64,000 nucleotides of DNA from Macrobrachium rosenbergii (GCF_040412425.1 NC_089795.1:82788663-82852662), one strand, 5' to 3'. Counted from the stretch's first letter, positions 11,725 to 22,955 are shown. Notes: generated by a model from the letters alone, not told the origin. Program-made: numbers and translations.

Positions 11725-14700
11725 GACATATTAAAAATGTATTAAAATGCAGAAGAATGGTATTAGAATGGGTAATACATTTGCATTTTTGCTTGAATCT
11801 GAAGTTCCAACTGCAAAGACATCCTCTGGTGAGGCTGTTCCACAGTCCAATGGTAGAAATGCAATAAAGGACCTCTGGAACTGAGAAGTTTGAGCAACAC
11901 ATTTAATGCACATTGGTGCTGCTGTTCAGTGAATCTGGTTGCTCTTGGCAGTTAAAGGGGATCAGGGATCAATTGAGAATGTGAAAGGTCTCTGTTGTAA
12001 TACAACTTATGAAAAAGTGACAGACAAGAGACTATCCGTCGATGGTCCAAGTCATAACTTTCTACTACTAGGAAACAGAACCTACCACCACGAACCACTC
12101 TACCTAAAAGAGATAAATCTCTGGCAGAAGCAGACATGCACACTGGAGAACAGTACAGTATTCCAATAAAGGAAGTACAATTGACCTCAAACAGGTCGCA
12201 ATGATTTCATCACTGTTATACAGTAAACATATAAGGCCTTACGAACAATACCTAACTTTTGTGCGGCATTTACTGAAACTTTCATTAGGTGTTTCTCAAA
12301 AGTTAGATGTAAGTCAAAAGTTACACCTAGCATAGTTAAAGCTTTAGACTCATTCAGCAAAGTTCCATCAACCTGAAGGGAGGATGGGGTGGGAAATCTG
12401 TATGAAATCTACTGATCAATAATATTTTCATTTTACAGGAGTTCAGTCTCATATCCCACCAACTAGACCATTCCCTGATCTGGTCCATGTCCCAGTTGAG
12501 GCTGAGAGCAGCTTCATCTCTCATAAGTGGAGATTTCACTACACACACAAGTGTTGCATCATCGGCATACTGAACAATCTTGTTTTCCAGGCCAACAACC
12601 ATACCACTTGTATACACTAAAAATAACAGTGGACCAACAACACTGCCCTGTAGAACTCCAGACACAATAGGTCTTGGTCCACTAAAGATCCCATGCACAG
12701 CAGCTTGCTGCTGCCTACCTATATGGAAATCCTCAAGTAATCCTAAAACATATCCACCCACTCCAAGATTCTAAGTTTATAAATAAGTGCCTTGTGGTTT
12801 ACTAAATCGAAAGCAGCACTAAAATCTATTTGAATTACTCTTCACTCAAACCCCTTATCAAGGTTCCCTTGGAAATGGCATGTCAAGTCTAAAAGAGCAT
12901 GACAGGTACCTAACTGCTTCCTGTATGCATATTGACTATTAATTAACAATCCTTTAGATTCCACATACTTATATACTGTAATGGCTTAAAAATGAGTTTT
13001 TCAGCAACTTTGGAGAGTACGGGGAGAATAGAGATTGGCCTGTAGTTACTGCAGGCTGCAGATATGTATACCACTCTTTGGAACAGGCACTGTATTACTA
13101 AGCTTGCACTCATCCACAAAGATACTACAACAACATAATAATCTATAGAATTAGTAATCTTGGGAGACAAAACACTAGAAACTTTTTTAAAAATCAAAGG
13201 GTAAAAAACTATAAGGATCTTCTCCACCCCAGCTATCAAGATTATCCAGAATTTTCTTAACATCCCTGGGGCAAAATGCAAATTTTGTAAGAATAGGTTC
13301 AGGATGAAAAGTATCAGGGAGAGGGACATCCTCAGCTGATTACTTACCTTCAAAAGCTTGATGAAGTAGCTCAGCCTTTTCCCTAGGGCCAGTAACCAAT
13401 ATTCCATCATCTGTTAGTAGTGGTGGAATGGAAGACAAGTCTGACCCAAAGATAGATGATGCCAATTTGGTCCACCACAGATGAGGTCAAGTAATTCCTT
13501 CACGTTTCTTCTTTAAGGGGTTATTGTAATTTCTCTTGGCTGTATGATAAGTTCTATTTGCAGCAAGGCGAGACTCAACAAAACTGGTGTAATTTTCATT
13601 TGAAAGATTTATCTCCGAAGGTTGAATTTGGTCTGTTTGTCATGGCAAGTTCATCTACATGTATCATCAAACCATGGCTGGTCATTTGTCCTAAATTTGA
13701 TGACCTTTCTGGGGGCATATCTTATTAAAATAGCCATCAGCATTTTATTTAATCTCTTCTTGGGATCAAGATCTAGTATAGCAACTGAAATATTAAGTGC
13801 TTGACAAGCTTCCATAATACTATCCCAGTTGGCCCTGGATCTCATCCAGACCATTTTTCCAATGGTGGAATTAGGAATAAACTGATTGAAAGATATGTCC
13901 ATCTCAATGGCACAATGATCAGAAGTGCCTATATATACAGTATTCACAGACCTTGAACTTCACAACAGCTCAAACATCTGTGAATATGAGGTCTAACCTA
14001 TTACCAGAAATGTGGGTGGGTTCCTCAATTCGCTGGACAAAATTGGAGGATATGCAGAACTCAAGAGCATACCATGTAGAAATTGAATTTAGCCACTCAC
14101 TGCTTTGCATTAGTCTCCCCATATAAGAAATGAAGCTTTTGAATCCTGTGACTGTGCCATATTAATCCTTTCCAAAAGACAGTCATATATAGAATTGTCA
14201 ATATTTGGATTGAGGTAAACAGCAAATACAGTACATAAAACATTGTAGAACTCATTGGAAATTTTAAAACAAAGAACTTCATGGCAACTACACTCCAAAT
14301 TTTTCTGATGATAAACAGGTTGTCCGGACTTAGTGTACAGTACAGCCATACCCTGCGCATGTTGGATGTTATGTCGATAAATAAAATCAGGGCCATCAAA
14401 CCCCCGGATTAAAAACTCAACCTTTGACTTACAAGAGTCTCAGATAAAAACATTAAATTGTAGTTACAGGCACAACTCTGGAGATCAAGAAAATTTTACC
14501 TTAAGCCCTAAATATCTGAGTAAAGTACTTTGCAATTTTTCTTACTGTAATGAGTAGCAAGCCCAAGGTTCAGCTCAATGTCTCCCGAAAGAATTAGAAT
14601 TAACAACATAAAATCAGTATCAAAACTAATAAATAGACGTAACAATGGTAACATTGTAAAACTCAACAGAGTAAAAAACAACAATACAGTACCATCATCA

Positions 14701-14810
14701 ACAACAGTATTTACATTATTTACAAAGTTATGTTGAGAGCATAAATAAGTGTCACCATACATCATTGCAAAAAACGCCGGAAGCAACTGGTCGACAAGGT
14801 GGGCTGACAC
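11725..14810 (-). pseudogene. LINE 2 ORF2: endonuclease and reverse transcriptase
   Basis: Would nick the target and copy element RNA. Visible blocks: 'LIWGDSNAK' near 14110, 'EEPTHISGNRLDLIFTD' near 14000 and 'GTSDHCAIEMD' near 13920 (endonuclease, including the SDH motif); 'NYRPISILPVLSKVAEKL' near 13040; 'QIDFSAAFDLVNHKAL' near 12810; 'SGVLQGSVVGPLLFLVY' near 12650; catalytic YADD at 12569-12558; 'WDMRLNSCKMKI' near 12440; 'ALTMLGVTFDLHLTFEKH' near 12310; tail 'LPLDCGTASPEDVFAVG' near 11830. Frameshifts and stops separate most blocks; the YADD box is kept. Confidence 0.85.
14557..14590 (-). other. Degenerate 2A-like peptide motif
   Basis: On the minus strand the N-terminus of ORF2 reads 'LSGDIELNLGLA', preceded by a hydrophobic run ('FMLLILI'). 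It matches the 2A-like ribosome-skipping signature D-I/V-E-x-N-P-G-P, found in the same place in several CR1, L2, Rex1 and related LINEs. Both prolines are leucine here (CTT codons), so skipping should not occur in this copy. Confidence 0.65.
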
Positions 14811-14830
14811 TCCTTATAAGGCAAAAGAAA

Positions 14831-14984
14831 TCCACCAGGTTTTCCACAACAAATGGGGGAGGACAGCCAGGATGGATTTAGAAATAAAACACTCAGAAGG
14901 AAAAGATTAGGTAAAGACAAATCCATTTTCCAGATAATCCACCAAGCAACTTTTGCTTTCTCATCAGCTTGTCCTACACACTTT
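14831..14984. other. Flank of LINE 2, nothing seen
   Basis: Short stretch upstream of ORF2 that may include its 5' UTR. No domain or repeat recognised. Confidence 0.4.
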
Positions 14985-15125
14985 TTGAAAAAACAGGAAA
15001 ATGAACAAAAAAAGAGATAAATGCCTGATTGTACCCTGAGGCAAGGAACTCAAACCCAAGACCATGGAAGGCCATGGTACACTGGCTATGCCACAGTCCA
15101 AGGTTGGAGAACAAGGTAGCCTTCT
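14985..15125 (-). repeat. Possible tRNA-related SINE fragment
   Basis: Read on the minus strand it contains 'gtggcatagccagtgtacc', 'atggccttccatggtc' and a B-box-like word 'gggtttgagttcc' (15057-15045), then 'ttgcctcagggtac'. The spacing resembles a tRNA-derived head followed by a unique body. It is a single copy here, so the call rests on promoter-like words and my recollection of a similar arthropod repeat. Confidence 0.45.
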
Positions 15126-15779
15126 CTTAGAAGGGTCATCACCAAGGCTGAAGAGTCCCTTTTACCCACTGGTTTGATTTTAGAGTGTCCTTCCCCTAAA
15201 AGAGTTGCCTACCAGGGATAAAGAGTCTCTTCTACAGTAACATGCCTAATTGTCGACACTTAAAGTCATACCTTCTTATCCAGAAGCCCCTGTATTAAAT
15301 TCTTTCACTACACAAAGCTGCCAAAAGATGGTCATTGAAGGAATCTGAATGATTGCCAGGTTGAGTATAACCATGGCAGCAAGCTGCTCCTCTGCTGCTA
15401 AAGTGTTGTGGTAAAGCAAGCAAAAGGAGGTATGTCAAACCTTTGCTTCAGGGCCAATTCCAATCTTGACCAGGTGATGAATTTCAAGGCAATATGTGTA
15501 CAGTGCATATTTAGGAAATTCTTTAGGACAATTCATCCCAAATAAAATATAGTCTGTTGGTCAATTATGATACGCATGTGAAAATAAATAGAGCAATTTT
15601 TTGCAATACAGCAATGTTGGAAACAACAAAAAAGTTGCTGGATGGTTCTAGTTTAGCCACATAACAAACAGGTCAGTCACTGGTGTTCCCCAAACCTTGA
15701 GCCTTTCTACCACATGCAGGCACAGGGATCACTCTAACCCCAACTTGTCCCTGGTGGCTGAGCTAGTCTGCCCCTCCAG
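15126..15779. other. No gene seen
   Basis: No long frame, domain or internal repeat was found. It may hold the decayed downstream part of the RT fragment that starts at 15780. Confidence 0.4.
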
Positions 15780-16625
15780 TAAGGCCCAGGATTTATCATG
15801 CCAATAGCTCAACTGCCTGGCAAACTATCCATTCGTGCACCTACCTTGCCAACTGCCAAAGGGGGTAGAGAGACAATGCCCTGCCCACCTTTGCCTTTGA
15901 CATACTGCAACAATCATGTTGCTGTTTATCAGTTCAACAGAGTGAACCATCAACTGAACTTGAAATGCTTGCAGTTCCAGAGCACCATGCCCATTTTAAG
16001 AGCGTTGATGTGCAGGTGAGAGTCATCTTGTGTCCACACACCCAAAGCAAGCAAAGTAATTAGGTGTGTATCTTGCCTCCTTGGGTACATTCACAAAATG
16101 AAGCATTTACGGAGGTGGAGAGTTTAATGAACTTCCACAAGAAAGTTCCAGCTGTCCAGCCATCATACAAGATCATCCTTCACCTCCTGGTTAAGGAGCA
16201 CAAGGAATATCGCAGGATCCAAAACAAGATCAAACACCAATGAAGCAACCTCTGGTGGAATCACTCATGGGGAACAAGTTTCTCCAAGAGCGATAGGTGA
16301 CCAAGAATGAATTGCCAAAACTGGGCTGGATATTCCTGATATGTCATGAACTTTGCTGATATTTCAATGAACAGTTGATTTGAGGAGCTGCTGGACACTG
16401 TCTTGCTTCTAACCACATCAGTCAGCAAGCCCAGGTACTTCATTTTCTGTGTGGGCTGAAAGTCTAATTTTTTTCTGGTTTATCAACATCCGTATTGTAG
16501 CAAATAAGAGCAGTCCATCCCAGTCCTGGGGTAACTATGCTCCAGATGACATCAAGAACAACCAATCCTTGAGATACCTTAGCCTAAGCAAGTAGGCCCA
16601 AGCTAGCACCAGAGTAAATACTTGT
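15780..16625 (-). pseudogene. DIRS RT/RNase H fragment (family 2)
   Basis: The minus strand carries the RT C-terminal block 'MKYLGLLTDVV' (near 16440), then 'LGHLSLLEKLVPHE' (16300-16262), then RNase H remnants 'SHLHINALKMGMVLWNCK' (near 15970). The right edge (16560-16622) matches 46160-46240 of copy D, including 'accagagtaaatac' versus 'accagagtgaacac'. Reading is interrupted by frameshifts. It ends abruptly at 16625, where a recombinase begins on the opposite strand. It is a remnant of the copy D family. Confidence 0.75.
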
Positions 16626-17660
16626 ATGTATCTCCTGCGAACGACAGGCTTTTCTTGCAGAGCAGCGACACAGATGTCTGGTTACTTCAGAAGATCTTCT
16701 TCAACAGTGTATCAGGGAAAATGGGCTGTCTACTATGACTGGTGTCGTCGACAGGGTTTCTCTCCACTTGGAACCTCTATTCAGTGGACAGCTGATTTTC
16801 TGATGTTCCTCAGAACAGAAAAACACCCTTCTGTTTCTGCTATTAAGGGCTACAGGGCTACCTTGGGATTAGTTCTTCGTTTGAAAGACGTGGACCTAAC
16901 TTCATCCTGGGAAATCTCTATGCTGCTCAAAAGTTTTGAACAGTCTTGCTCTCCTAGAGAGCTGAAACCTCCTACCTGGGATCTGCCTCTGGTGCTAAGT
17001 ACTCTCACTCGAGCCCCATACAAACCACTGCGGTCGGTCATTGGACAGGAACTTGACCCTCAAGACGGTTTTCCTTCCAGCCTTGGCTTCTTCGAAGAGA
17101 GTTTGCCAACTCCACGACCTAGCTTTTGATATTAAAACATACCAGGGGTTGGAAGTCAGTAGCGTTCGAATTTGTCCCTGAATTCTTGGCTAAGACTCAA
17201 AACCCCTCGGTTCACGATGACAGGTTTACCTCCTTTTCCATCCCTTCCCTTGGGGATTTTGTTAACGACAATCCAGAGGAATTGTTCCTTTGCCCAGTCA
17301 GAGCACTGCATTGCTATCTAAAAAGGACTCGACATCTCAGACTGGGATGCCGAAAACTTTTTGTTAGCACAGGCGGGATCAAGAAAGAAGTGTCCAAGAA
17401 TACTATTTCGTTTTGGCTTCGTGAAGTGACCAGGCATGCCTACTCCTCATCATCATTTTCTACTGCCAATACTGTGCACACAAGAGCACATGACATTACA
17501 GGACTAAGCTCCTCCTTGGCATTCAAGAACTTATCTGCTCATAGTATCCTGAATGCTGGTTCTTGGCTCTGCTAAACCATGTTCACTTCCCTCTGCCTGA
17601 GGGACATACCCACAGGCCCTTGGACACTTTTTTCTTGGGTCCGGTAGTGGGGCAGTTTTG
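16626..17660 (+). pseudogene. DIRS tyrosine recombinase, catalytically altered
   Basis: Two plus-strand frames cover it: 16626-17129 (core-binding domain: 'YQGKWAVYYDWCRRQGF', 'SVSAIKGYRATLGLVL') and 17126-17575 (catalytic domain: 'LFLCPVRALHCYLKRT', 'SKNTISFWLREV', 'HTRAHDITGLSSSLAF'). A frameshift near 17045-17060 separates them; the lost frame reads 'VFLPALASSKRVCQLHDL'. In this family I expect 'AHDxR' and a nucleophile Tyr in 'xxYLRD' (as in copies A and C); here the Arg is Thr (17498-17500) and the Tyr position is Cys (17594-17596, 'SLCLRD'). A stop lies at 17573-17575. It is inactive on three counts. Confidence 0.85.
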
Positions 17661-18151
17661 TATCTTGCCTAAGATAATGGTATGAAAGTGGGGATGATTG
17701 AGATGACTGGTCTCTTTTCCTTCCCCCCTTTTTCCTTTCTTCTCTGCCTACGGGCGGTAAGAAGTTGGTTCCATCATATGCTGGAAAGGGCCAGATACAG
17801 GTGAGTGAAGTAGCCTTGCTGTTGGTTTGTTTTTATTCTACACAAATATACCTAGCGGCAGCAAACCCTTCCTCTCTCTATAGCAAGGAGAGGGAGGAAT
17901 GATAAACATGTATAGGTCGCTACCTTAGTTTGTTATCTGAACAGATATAGCTCTTTAACTTCCTCTAATGCAATGAATTTCTGCACTGGGCTTAGCCCAG
18001 TAATCTGACTATATTGGGTTTCCATATATCTAACAGATCAGAGGCTTAGGCCTCCTTCCTTTGAATTCCCTTATTCAAGAAGTATGACCAGTTGCACCGA
18101 ATCTTTTCAGGATTCTCTTACCTCCCACCAAGGGTGAGTCTATCCTAATGT
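17661..18151 (+). other. Non-coding 3' region of the recombinase element
   Basis: C/T-rich then AT-rich DNA between the recombinase and the terminal inverted repeat at 18152. No frame or RNA gene seen. Confidence 0.5.
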
Positions 18152-18490
18152 TAAGACCCAGGTTTGTTCTGCATATGAACAAATGACAAATTTAAATTAA
18201 TTTGTATTTTTCATAGCTAACAAACCTGCAGTCTTAACATTTACTGCCTCCCTCTAGTCACCCCTCTTTCAGTTAACAAAGGGCTGGAAGAAAACTGAGA
18301 CATCAAAGGGTTGAGATAAGGTCGCTGACCGCTTCCCATCTCACCTCCATGACAGATGCTAGATGCCACCAATTCCTTGCATAAACAGTTCTTGTTTTTG
18401 TTTTTACCAGTTTCCAGCTGGCGCCAGAAGATTTATCCTATGTTAAGACTGCAGGCTTGTTAGCTATGAAAAAAACAAATTAATTTCAAG
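18152..18490. repeat. Terminal inverted-repeat cluster, second DIRS-like family
   Basis: Three copies of one motif in alternating orientation: 'atgttaagacccaggttt' at 18152 (+), its reverse 'aacctgcagtcttaac' near 18224 (-), and 'atgttaagactgcaggct' near 18439 (+). A fourth, reversed copy is at 21058-21082. The layout copies that of the terminal modules of A, B and C but with a different sequence. It may combine the 3' end of the recombinase element with the start of the element at 18380-21150. Confidence 0.65.
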
Positions 18491-19096
18491 TTGCCATTTT
18501 CTGAACAAACTGACAAAGAAACTTGTCCAGAGGGGAGAGATCCATGACTGATCACCAACCACAGGTCAACTTCACTAGGAAGAGTGAACGATAAAACCCG
18601 GACGAATAGACAAACATTGAAGCAAATCTTTCTCCAGCTGGTATGACCTCTGTAGACAAGGCAAGAGAAGGGGATGATCCTAGAGAATATGATGGGAACA
18701 GGACTGATCAAGGAGAAAGGGAATGGTGTCAGTCCTTGAAAAGTAGCCTGTACCCATCCTGGATGACACAAGAATACCCAGGGCCCCCTGTTGCTGCCAC
18801 ATTGCCCTAAGGAATGACTGACATCACCGAATTCATGAGAGAAGGCTGCCAACAGCAGCATCCTCATTTCTTTACCCCTACCCAATTTTGGACTGTAGCT
18901 TGAGAAGAAGACTGGACTGTAGTTTGAGAAGACTGAAAGGGTTTGGGGAACCCTGGTCCTTTGTCAAGAAAGAAGACTAATGGGTGCATGGTTCGGCGCT
19001 GAAAGAGGTGTATCCTCTCCTCACGCACAATGTCAATGAAGTGGCTAATCCAGAAGGCTTGGTTGTATTCTATATACCCCAAAGGGACTATGAGGG

Positions 19097-19303
19097 AAAT
19101 TCCATTAGATAAGAGTGTCCTGGGTATCAGAACTCTTTCACCACTGCCACTGGACCTTATGCTCCAGAAAAAATTAGGAAGAACCCATCATCAACCTATT
19201 CCCTTAGATGAAGGAGTCCTAAGTATCAAAACTCCATTCTACCACTGCTGCTTAGACCTTACACTAAAAAAAAAATTAGGAGGAACCCAGCACCAACTCA
19301 TCC
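19097..19303 (+). repeat. 103-bp tandem duplication inside a coding-like frame
   Basis: Two units, 19097-19199 and 19200-19303, align closely ('attccattagataagag' versus 'attcccttagatgaagg', both ending 'aaattaggaggaaccca' type). In the open plus frame they give a ~35-residue repeat: 'PLDKSVLGIRTLSPLPLDL' and 'PLDEGVLSIKTPFYHCCLD'. Confidence 0.75.
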
Positions 19304-20320
19304 CTGATAGAGAAACCAATCTTGGTTGACACTTGTCTTGAGAATATCTCACGAAGAGTATCTCGGTGTGTCAAGACCAGGTTCACTTACAGGTTAGCAG
19401 ACTGGTGTAAGTGTGAAGGTAAGGTCAATATCCTGCATCCTGACACCAGCAACCTCCAGAACTTTGGCTAATCTTCCTCAGAAGACACACCAGAAAAGGT
19501 GAAGTCCACCAGTGTGGTGAGCCAGAGGTCCTGCCACAATGATGCTTGGAACATGGCTAGGGTAACTTACTTCATGGCTTCTTTAAAAGATCAGAGAAAG
19601 ATTCTTTCTGCAGAAATTTGTCCCCAGGGAATAAAAATCCACCTGCAAGGGGCAGGTCTTTGTATCCCTTGGAGTATAGTATCTTTTTTGACACTTTTGA
19701 AGTGAAGGAAGGAACTTGTTTAAGCATCTGGAGACTACAGTGTACTCTGATCTGGATATCAGATATTCCACCTCCTCCAAAATTCTGATGAACAAGCAGA
19801 CTATGGCAACTGAAGCAATAACCCAGCTTCTGAGGCAAAACCCAAAGTATGCTCAATGGAGGACAATGGCTGCCAAAGAGACACCCTGGTTGTTTTCATG
19901 AAGCCATAGCGCTTAAGTGCCCTGTGAGAGTGCCTATCCAATTCAGCCTACAATTAGCCAGGCTGGCCATCCTGGATGAGCAGGAGCACACACTACCAAC
20001 TCTCAAGAGCATTTGTCCACTTGGAGACTATGTCCTAACCTTTTTCCTGTGCTTCCACCACTCAGGTGAAGAAGGGAAGGTGAAGAAGGTAAGGAGGAGG
20101 ATGAGGAAAATGAAGGCAAAGCAGGCCATGGTTTTTTTCTACCTCTTTAATGTACAACCAAAAGCCTCTCCAATCTCTACCAGGCCCACCATGGATGGAG
20201 TTAAGGCAAGCATCCTTGGAGGGACACAAGTTGCAGCAGGAGCGAGCTGCCAGAGCAGAGACAGCAGAGCACCAGCAGGCACCACAGCAATAATAACAGC
20301 AGCCATTCTGGTCTCTTGCA

Positions 20321-20600
20321 GTAGTAGTAGTATTAAAGTAGTTTAACCAGACCACTGAACTGACTTTCAGCTCTCATAGGGCTGGCCCAAAGGATTAGAA
20401 TAAAATACCAGGTCTAGGCCTGAGGCCAAGCACTGGGACCCAGTAGGTCATTCAGCACTATGATGAACGAATTAAAATGAAATTAAAAACTGCACATAGG
20501 CACATGTTCTTATACTGTAACACATACACACAATAAATACATTTACTCATGCTTCCACACTAAAAAGGTATATTAAAATTCATAATAACTTAGGTAATAT
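20321..20600 (-). mobile_element. 5'-truncated LINE 1-family 3' end
   Basis: Aligns with 1381-1640: 'agtttaaccagaccactga', 'gctctcatagggctggcc', 'gcactgggaccc', 'aataaatacattta', 'ctcatgcttccac', 'aaaaaggtatattaaaatt'. The minus-strand 3' end carries a short TAC-type tail (20321-20332). It sits inside the element at 18380-21150 and so inserted later. Its terminal 60 bases are closer to the SINE tail than LINE 1's are. Confidence 0.8.
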
Positions 20601-21024
20601 TTAAAAAAAATTTTGAACTGCAGAGATGCTACACTACTGCCAAGCAGAAATGTCTACTGAGACTGAGGAAGGCTGGAGGTTTCCAAGTAGATTACCATAC
20701 AGTTGCTGATCACAAACAATTCAGCAAACTGCTTTAATGCTCACATTCCTTGTTCTTTATCAGCTACTTTTCCAACAACTTTGCCTTCTGTCAGTGATTT
20801 AATAAGTTCTAATTCATTATTTTCTTTCTTCACTAAACACTTAAGCTATCCCTTACTACATATATTACTTTGACTGTTGAAGGGGAAAAAGTATGTGCTG
20901 CAGATATTTTTTTCTATTTTGCAACTTTCATTAAGGACAATTAGTTGTTCGTACAATTCTGGTTAATTCTGCTTTATAACAATGGGTCCCTTTATAATTT
21001 TGCTGAACCATACATAGGAAAAAA
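20601..21024. other. Right interior of the inverted-repeat element
   Basis: AT-rich DNA between the LINE insertion and the right terminal repeat. No reading frame or motif recognised. Confidence 0.4.
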
Positions 21025-21172
21025 TGACAAATTTGTAATTAATATGTATTTTTCATAGCTTAAAAACCTGCAGTCTTAACATAAGGATGAACCTTCTGGC
21101 GCCAGCTGGAAACTGGCAAAAACAATAAAAATTGTAATGCGAGGAATTGGTGGCATTTGGGTTCATCTGTTG

Positions 21173-21425
21173 ACACGCATGAGTCGTGGTTGTCGACCTG
21201 CTCTGAACCCCATGACATAGCCAGTTGTTTCATTGCCACAATAACACCTTGGTCTATTGATTGTACAAGTGCAATCATATTAGGCAGCAAAAACATGGCC
21301 CTACTATGACCTTCATCACCAAGCAACTGGGTTGTGGTAGGATATGCAGATGCATCATCCATGAGAAGCCAAGCCTTCACCTGATGTCTAGCAAAGCAAA
21401 GGTCCTGTGTATGCCAAGGTTACAA
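21173..21425 (-). pseudogene. Tigger/pogo-like DDE transposase fragment
   Basis: The minus frame reads 'VKAWLLMDDASAYP', then 'MFLLPNMIALVQSIDQGVI' and 'AMKQL'. This matches the DDE_1 transposase core of the Tigger/Jerky/pogo group, where the usual form is 'LLLDNAPxHP ... MFLPPNTTALxQPMDQGVI'. The catalytic second-Asp block is present but its neighbouring Asn is Asp (DD for DN). Only about 80 codons survive, directly beside the right terminal repeat at 21150. Tigger-like MITEs elsewhere in this window could once have used such an enzyme. Confidence 0.8.
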
Positions 21426-21820
21426 GGGAATGGAAACTAAGAAGATAGAGCAATGAAAGTTAGTCTGGATATTGAAAGAATGCAAACTTTAGATTCTTTA
21501 AAAGTATTTCTGAGGAAATATATTGAACAATGGTAGGATGACAGAAGAGGCGAGTCACTGAATAGGTAAGCAGGTACTGTACCGAGATATGTGCAAAGAT
21601 TGGGAAGAAGCAGCTTGGATTGACTGATTAATCTAAAATTATTTTTGTTGCAACAAAGGTCACTGATACCAATATGTTAGTAAAATAAATTTTGTTTTTC
21701 TTTAAAAGTTATAAAACTAATTAAAATCATAAAAGCTCTTAAAACAGTATGCTACTATTTAAGTTTCCCATTAAAAATAAATTATACAGTATTTTGTTAA
21801 GGAGTTAAGCTCCTATACTT
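21426..21820. other. No gene seen
   Basis: May hold the decayed upstream part of the transposase, but I see no further motif. Confidence 0.4.
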
Positions 21821-22428
21821 TTAACCCTTACAGGTCAAGCTAAAATACACATTAAAAACACCACTAGACTGCGCAAACTTTAAGGTTGGCCAATTTAAAA
21901 AAAACACATCAATGAAAAGAGGAACATATGCAAATGCACATGGTATAAGAAAAAAATTCTACCAAAATTTCTGTACCTTCCACGGGAAATTGAAAGTTAA
22001 TATTTCCAACCCTATGTGGGGCCTCTTTTCCAAGACATAAAAATATGCTAATTTGAGCAAGTTATACGTGTTCTTTCTCATAATATTTTTATTCTACTTT
22101 GTAAAATTACAATTGCAGCTAACATAATATCTTAACAGATACGAAATAAAATCAGTAACAATTTCCGAGTATATTTATGGTAAAATATTTACGAGATGTA
22201 CTGGGATGGGTAGATGCAGTACCTTTTAGTGAGCTATACATGTATTTTCTCATATTTCTTTGTACTTTAGTCTGCAAAATCACAGTTACAGCTGACATAC
22301 TATCATAAAAGATAAGAACTAAAACTGACAACAATCCTTGGGCATATTTATGAGCAAATATATACTGTACAAGATGTCCTAAGACATGATTATGCCTCAC
22401 ATAATCATGCCCGGACGCAAGGGGTTAA
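21821..22428. mobile_element. Candidate piggyBac-like MITE
   Basis: Flanked by TTAA at 21821-21824 and 22425-22428, with short imperfect terminal repeats 'CCCTTACAGG' and, reversed from the right, 'CCCCTTGCGTCCGG'. TTAA target duplication and CCCTT ends are typical of piggyBac relatives. Inside, two ~145-base units (22052-22196 and 22231-22375) are degenerate direct repeats. No transposase. Confidence 0.45.
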
Positions 22429-22439
22429 AAATACCACTA

Positions 22440-22955
22440 TAGTTAAAACTTACTTCCTCTCCAAGTATTCTAGAGAGGAAATATCTCCTCAGGTCACCAA
22501 GACTGGCACAATGTAGTAGCAAGTGTCATCCAGTCAATAGACTGAACAGTCATCACAGGAGGGCTGGGGTTGCTTGTCTATAAGAAATCCATGGATTCTA
22601 CATGTATGCAATCCTCAGATGACAGACGGCAGTTTCCCATCTTCTTGGCATATTGCTATAGACCCATGGGATAGATGATGTGGTAATTTTCAACATTTTC
22701 TGGTTATGGGCTACCAGACTTCCACATGGTATTTGCCAAACCTCCTTTACTGTCATCCAGATTGCTGGAAAGTGTCTTTCTATAGCAACTGATACAATAC
22801 TCTATGCCAAAGAGTTTGCCCTTCCATTGCCTATTATTCCTATGTGGGCTGGTACCCAGCAAAAGTTAATTCTATAATAGTAATTAACAAAGACAACTTG
22901 GTGCTTGCTATTAAACCTTCCAACAGATTGCATTATACTCAGGGAGTCACTAAAA
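22440..22955 (-). pseudogene. I-clade LINE fragment: RNase H and C-terminus
   Basis: The minus strand reads from 'FSDSLSIMQSV' (22951 onward) through 'INFCWVPAHIGIIGNGRA' (near 22830), the RNase H C-terminal block of I-clade LINEs, to 'RRWETAVCHLRIACTHVES' (near 22640) and 'CDDCSVY' (near 22530). It begins exactly where DIRS copy E's terminal module ends, so copy E has probably cut this LINE. Frameshifts occur near 22700. Confidence 0.75.

Larger units (their letters stand above)
11555..14830 (-). mobile_element. LINE 2: Jockey/Rex1/CR1-like retrotransposon, decayed
   Basis: Minus-strand order: 2A-like leader (about 14590), endonuclease (about 14530-13900), reverse transcriptase (about 13100-12350), C-terminal region (about 12350-11725), and a 3' UTR ending near 11560 with 'ggcccctgtggcttgttcc' and an ATA/TAA-rich tail. 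There is no RNase H domain, unlike LINE 1. A related 3' end lies at 63100-63560. ORF1, if the family has one, is not seen upstream of 14830. Confidence 0.8.
18380..21150 (+). mobile_element. Inverted-repeat-bounded element without RT or recombinase
   Basis: The ends 18380-18490 and 21025-21150 are inverted repeats of about 110 bases ('ccagtttccagctggcg', then 'gttaagactgcagg', then 'gctatgaaaaa'). Between them are only short plus-strand frames (19030-19329; 19849-20346, which is basic and Ala-rich near its end) with no recognised domain, plus an inserted LINE tail at 20321-20600. It could be an internally deleted, non-autonomous DIRS-like element whose frames are gag leftovers. Confidence 0.55.

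Noticed and set aside
22052..22375. A satellite array
   Set aside because: Only two diverged units are present; better described as internal structure of the candidate MITE.
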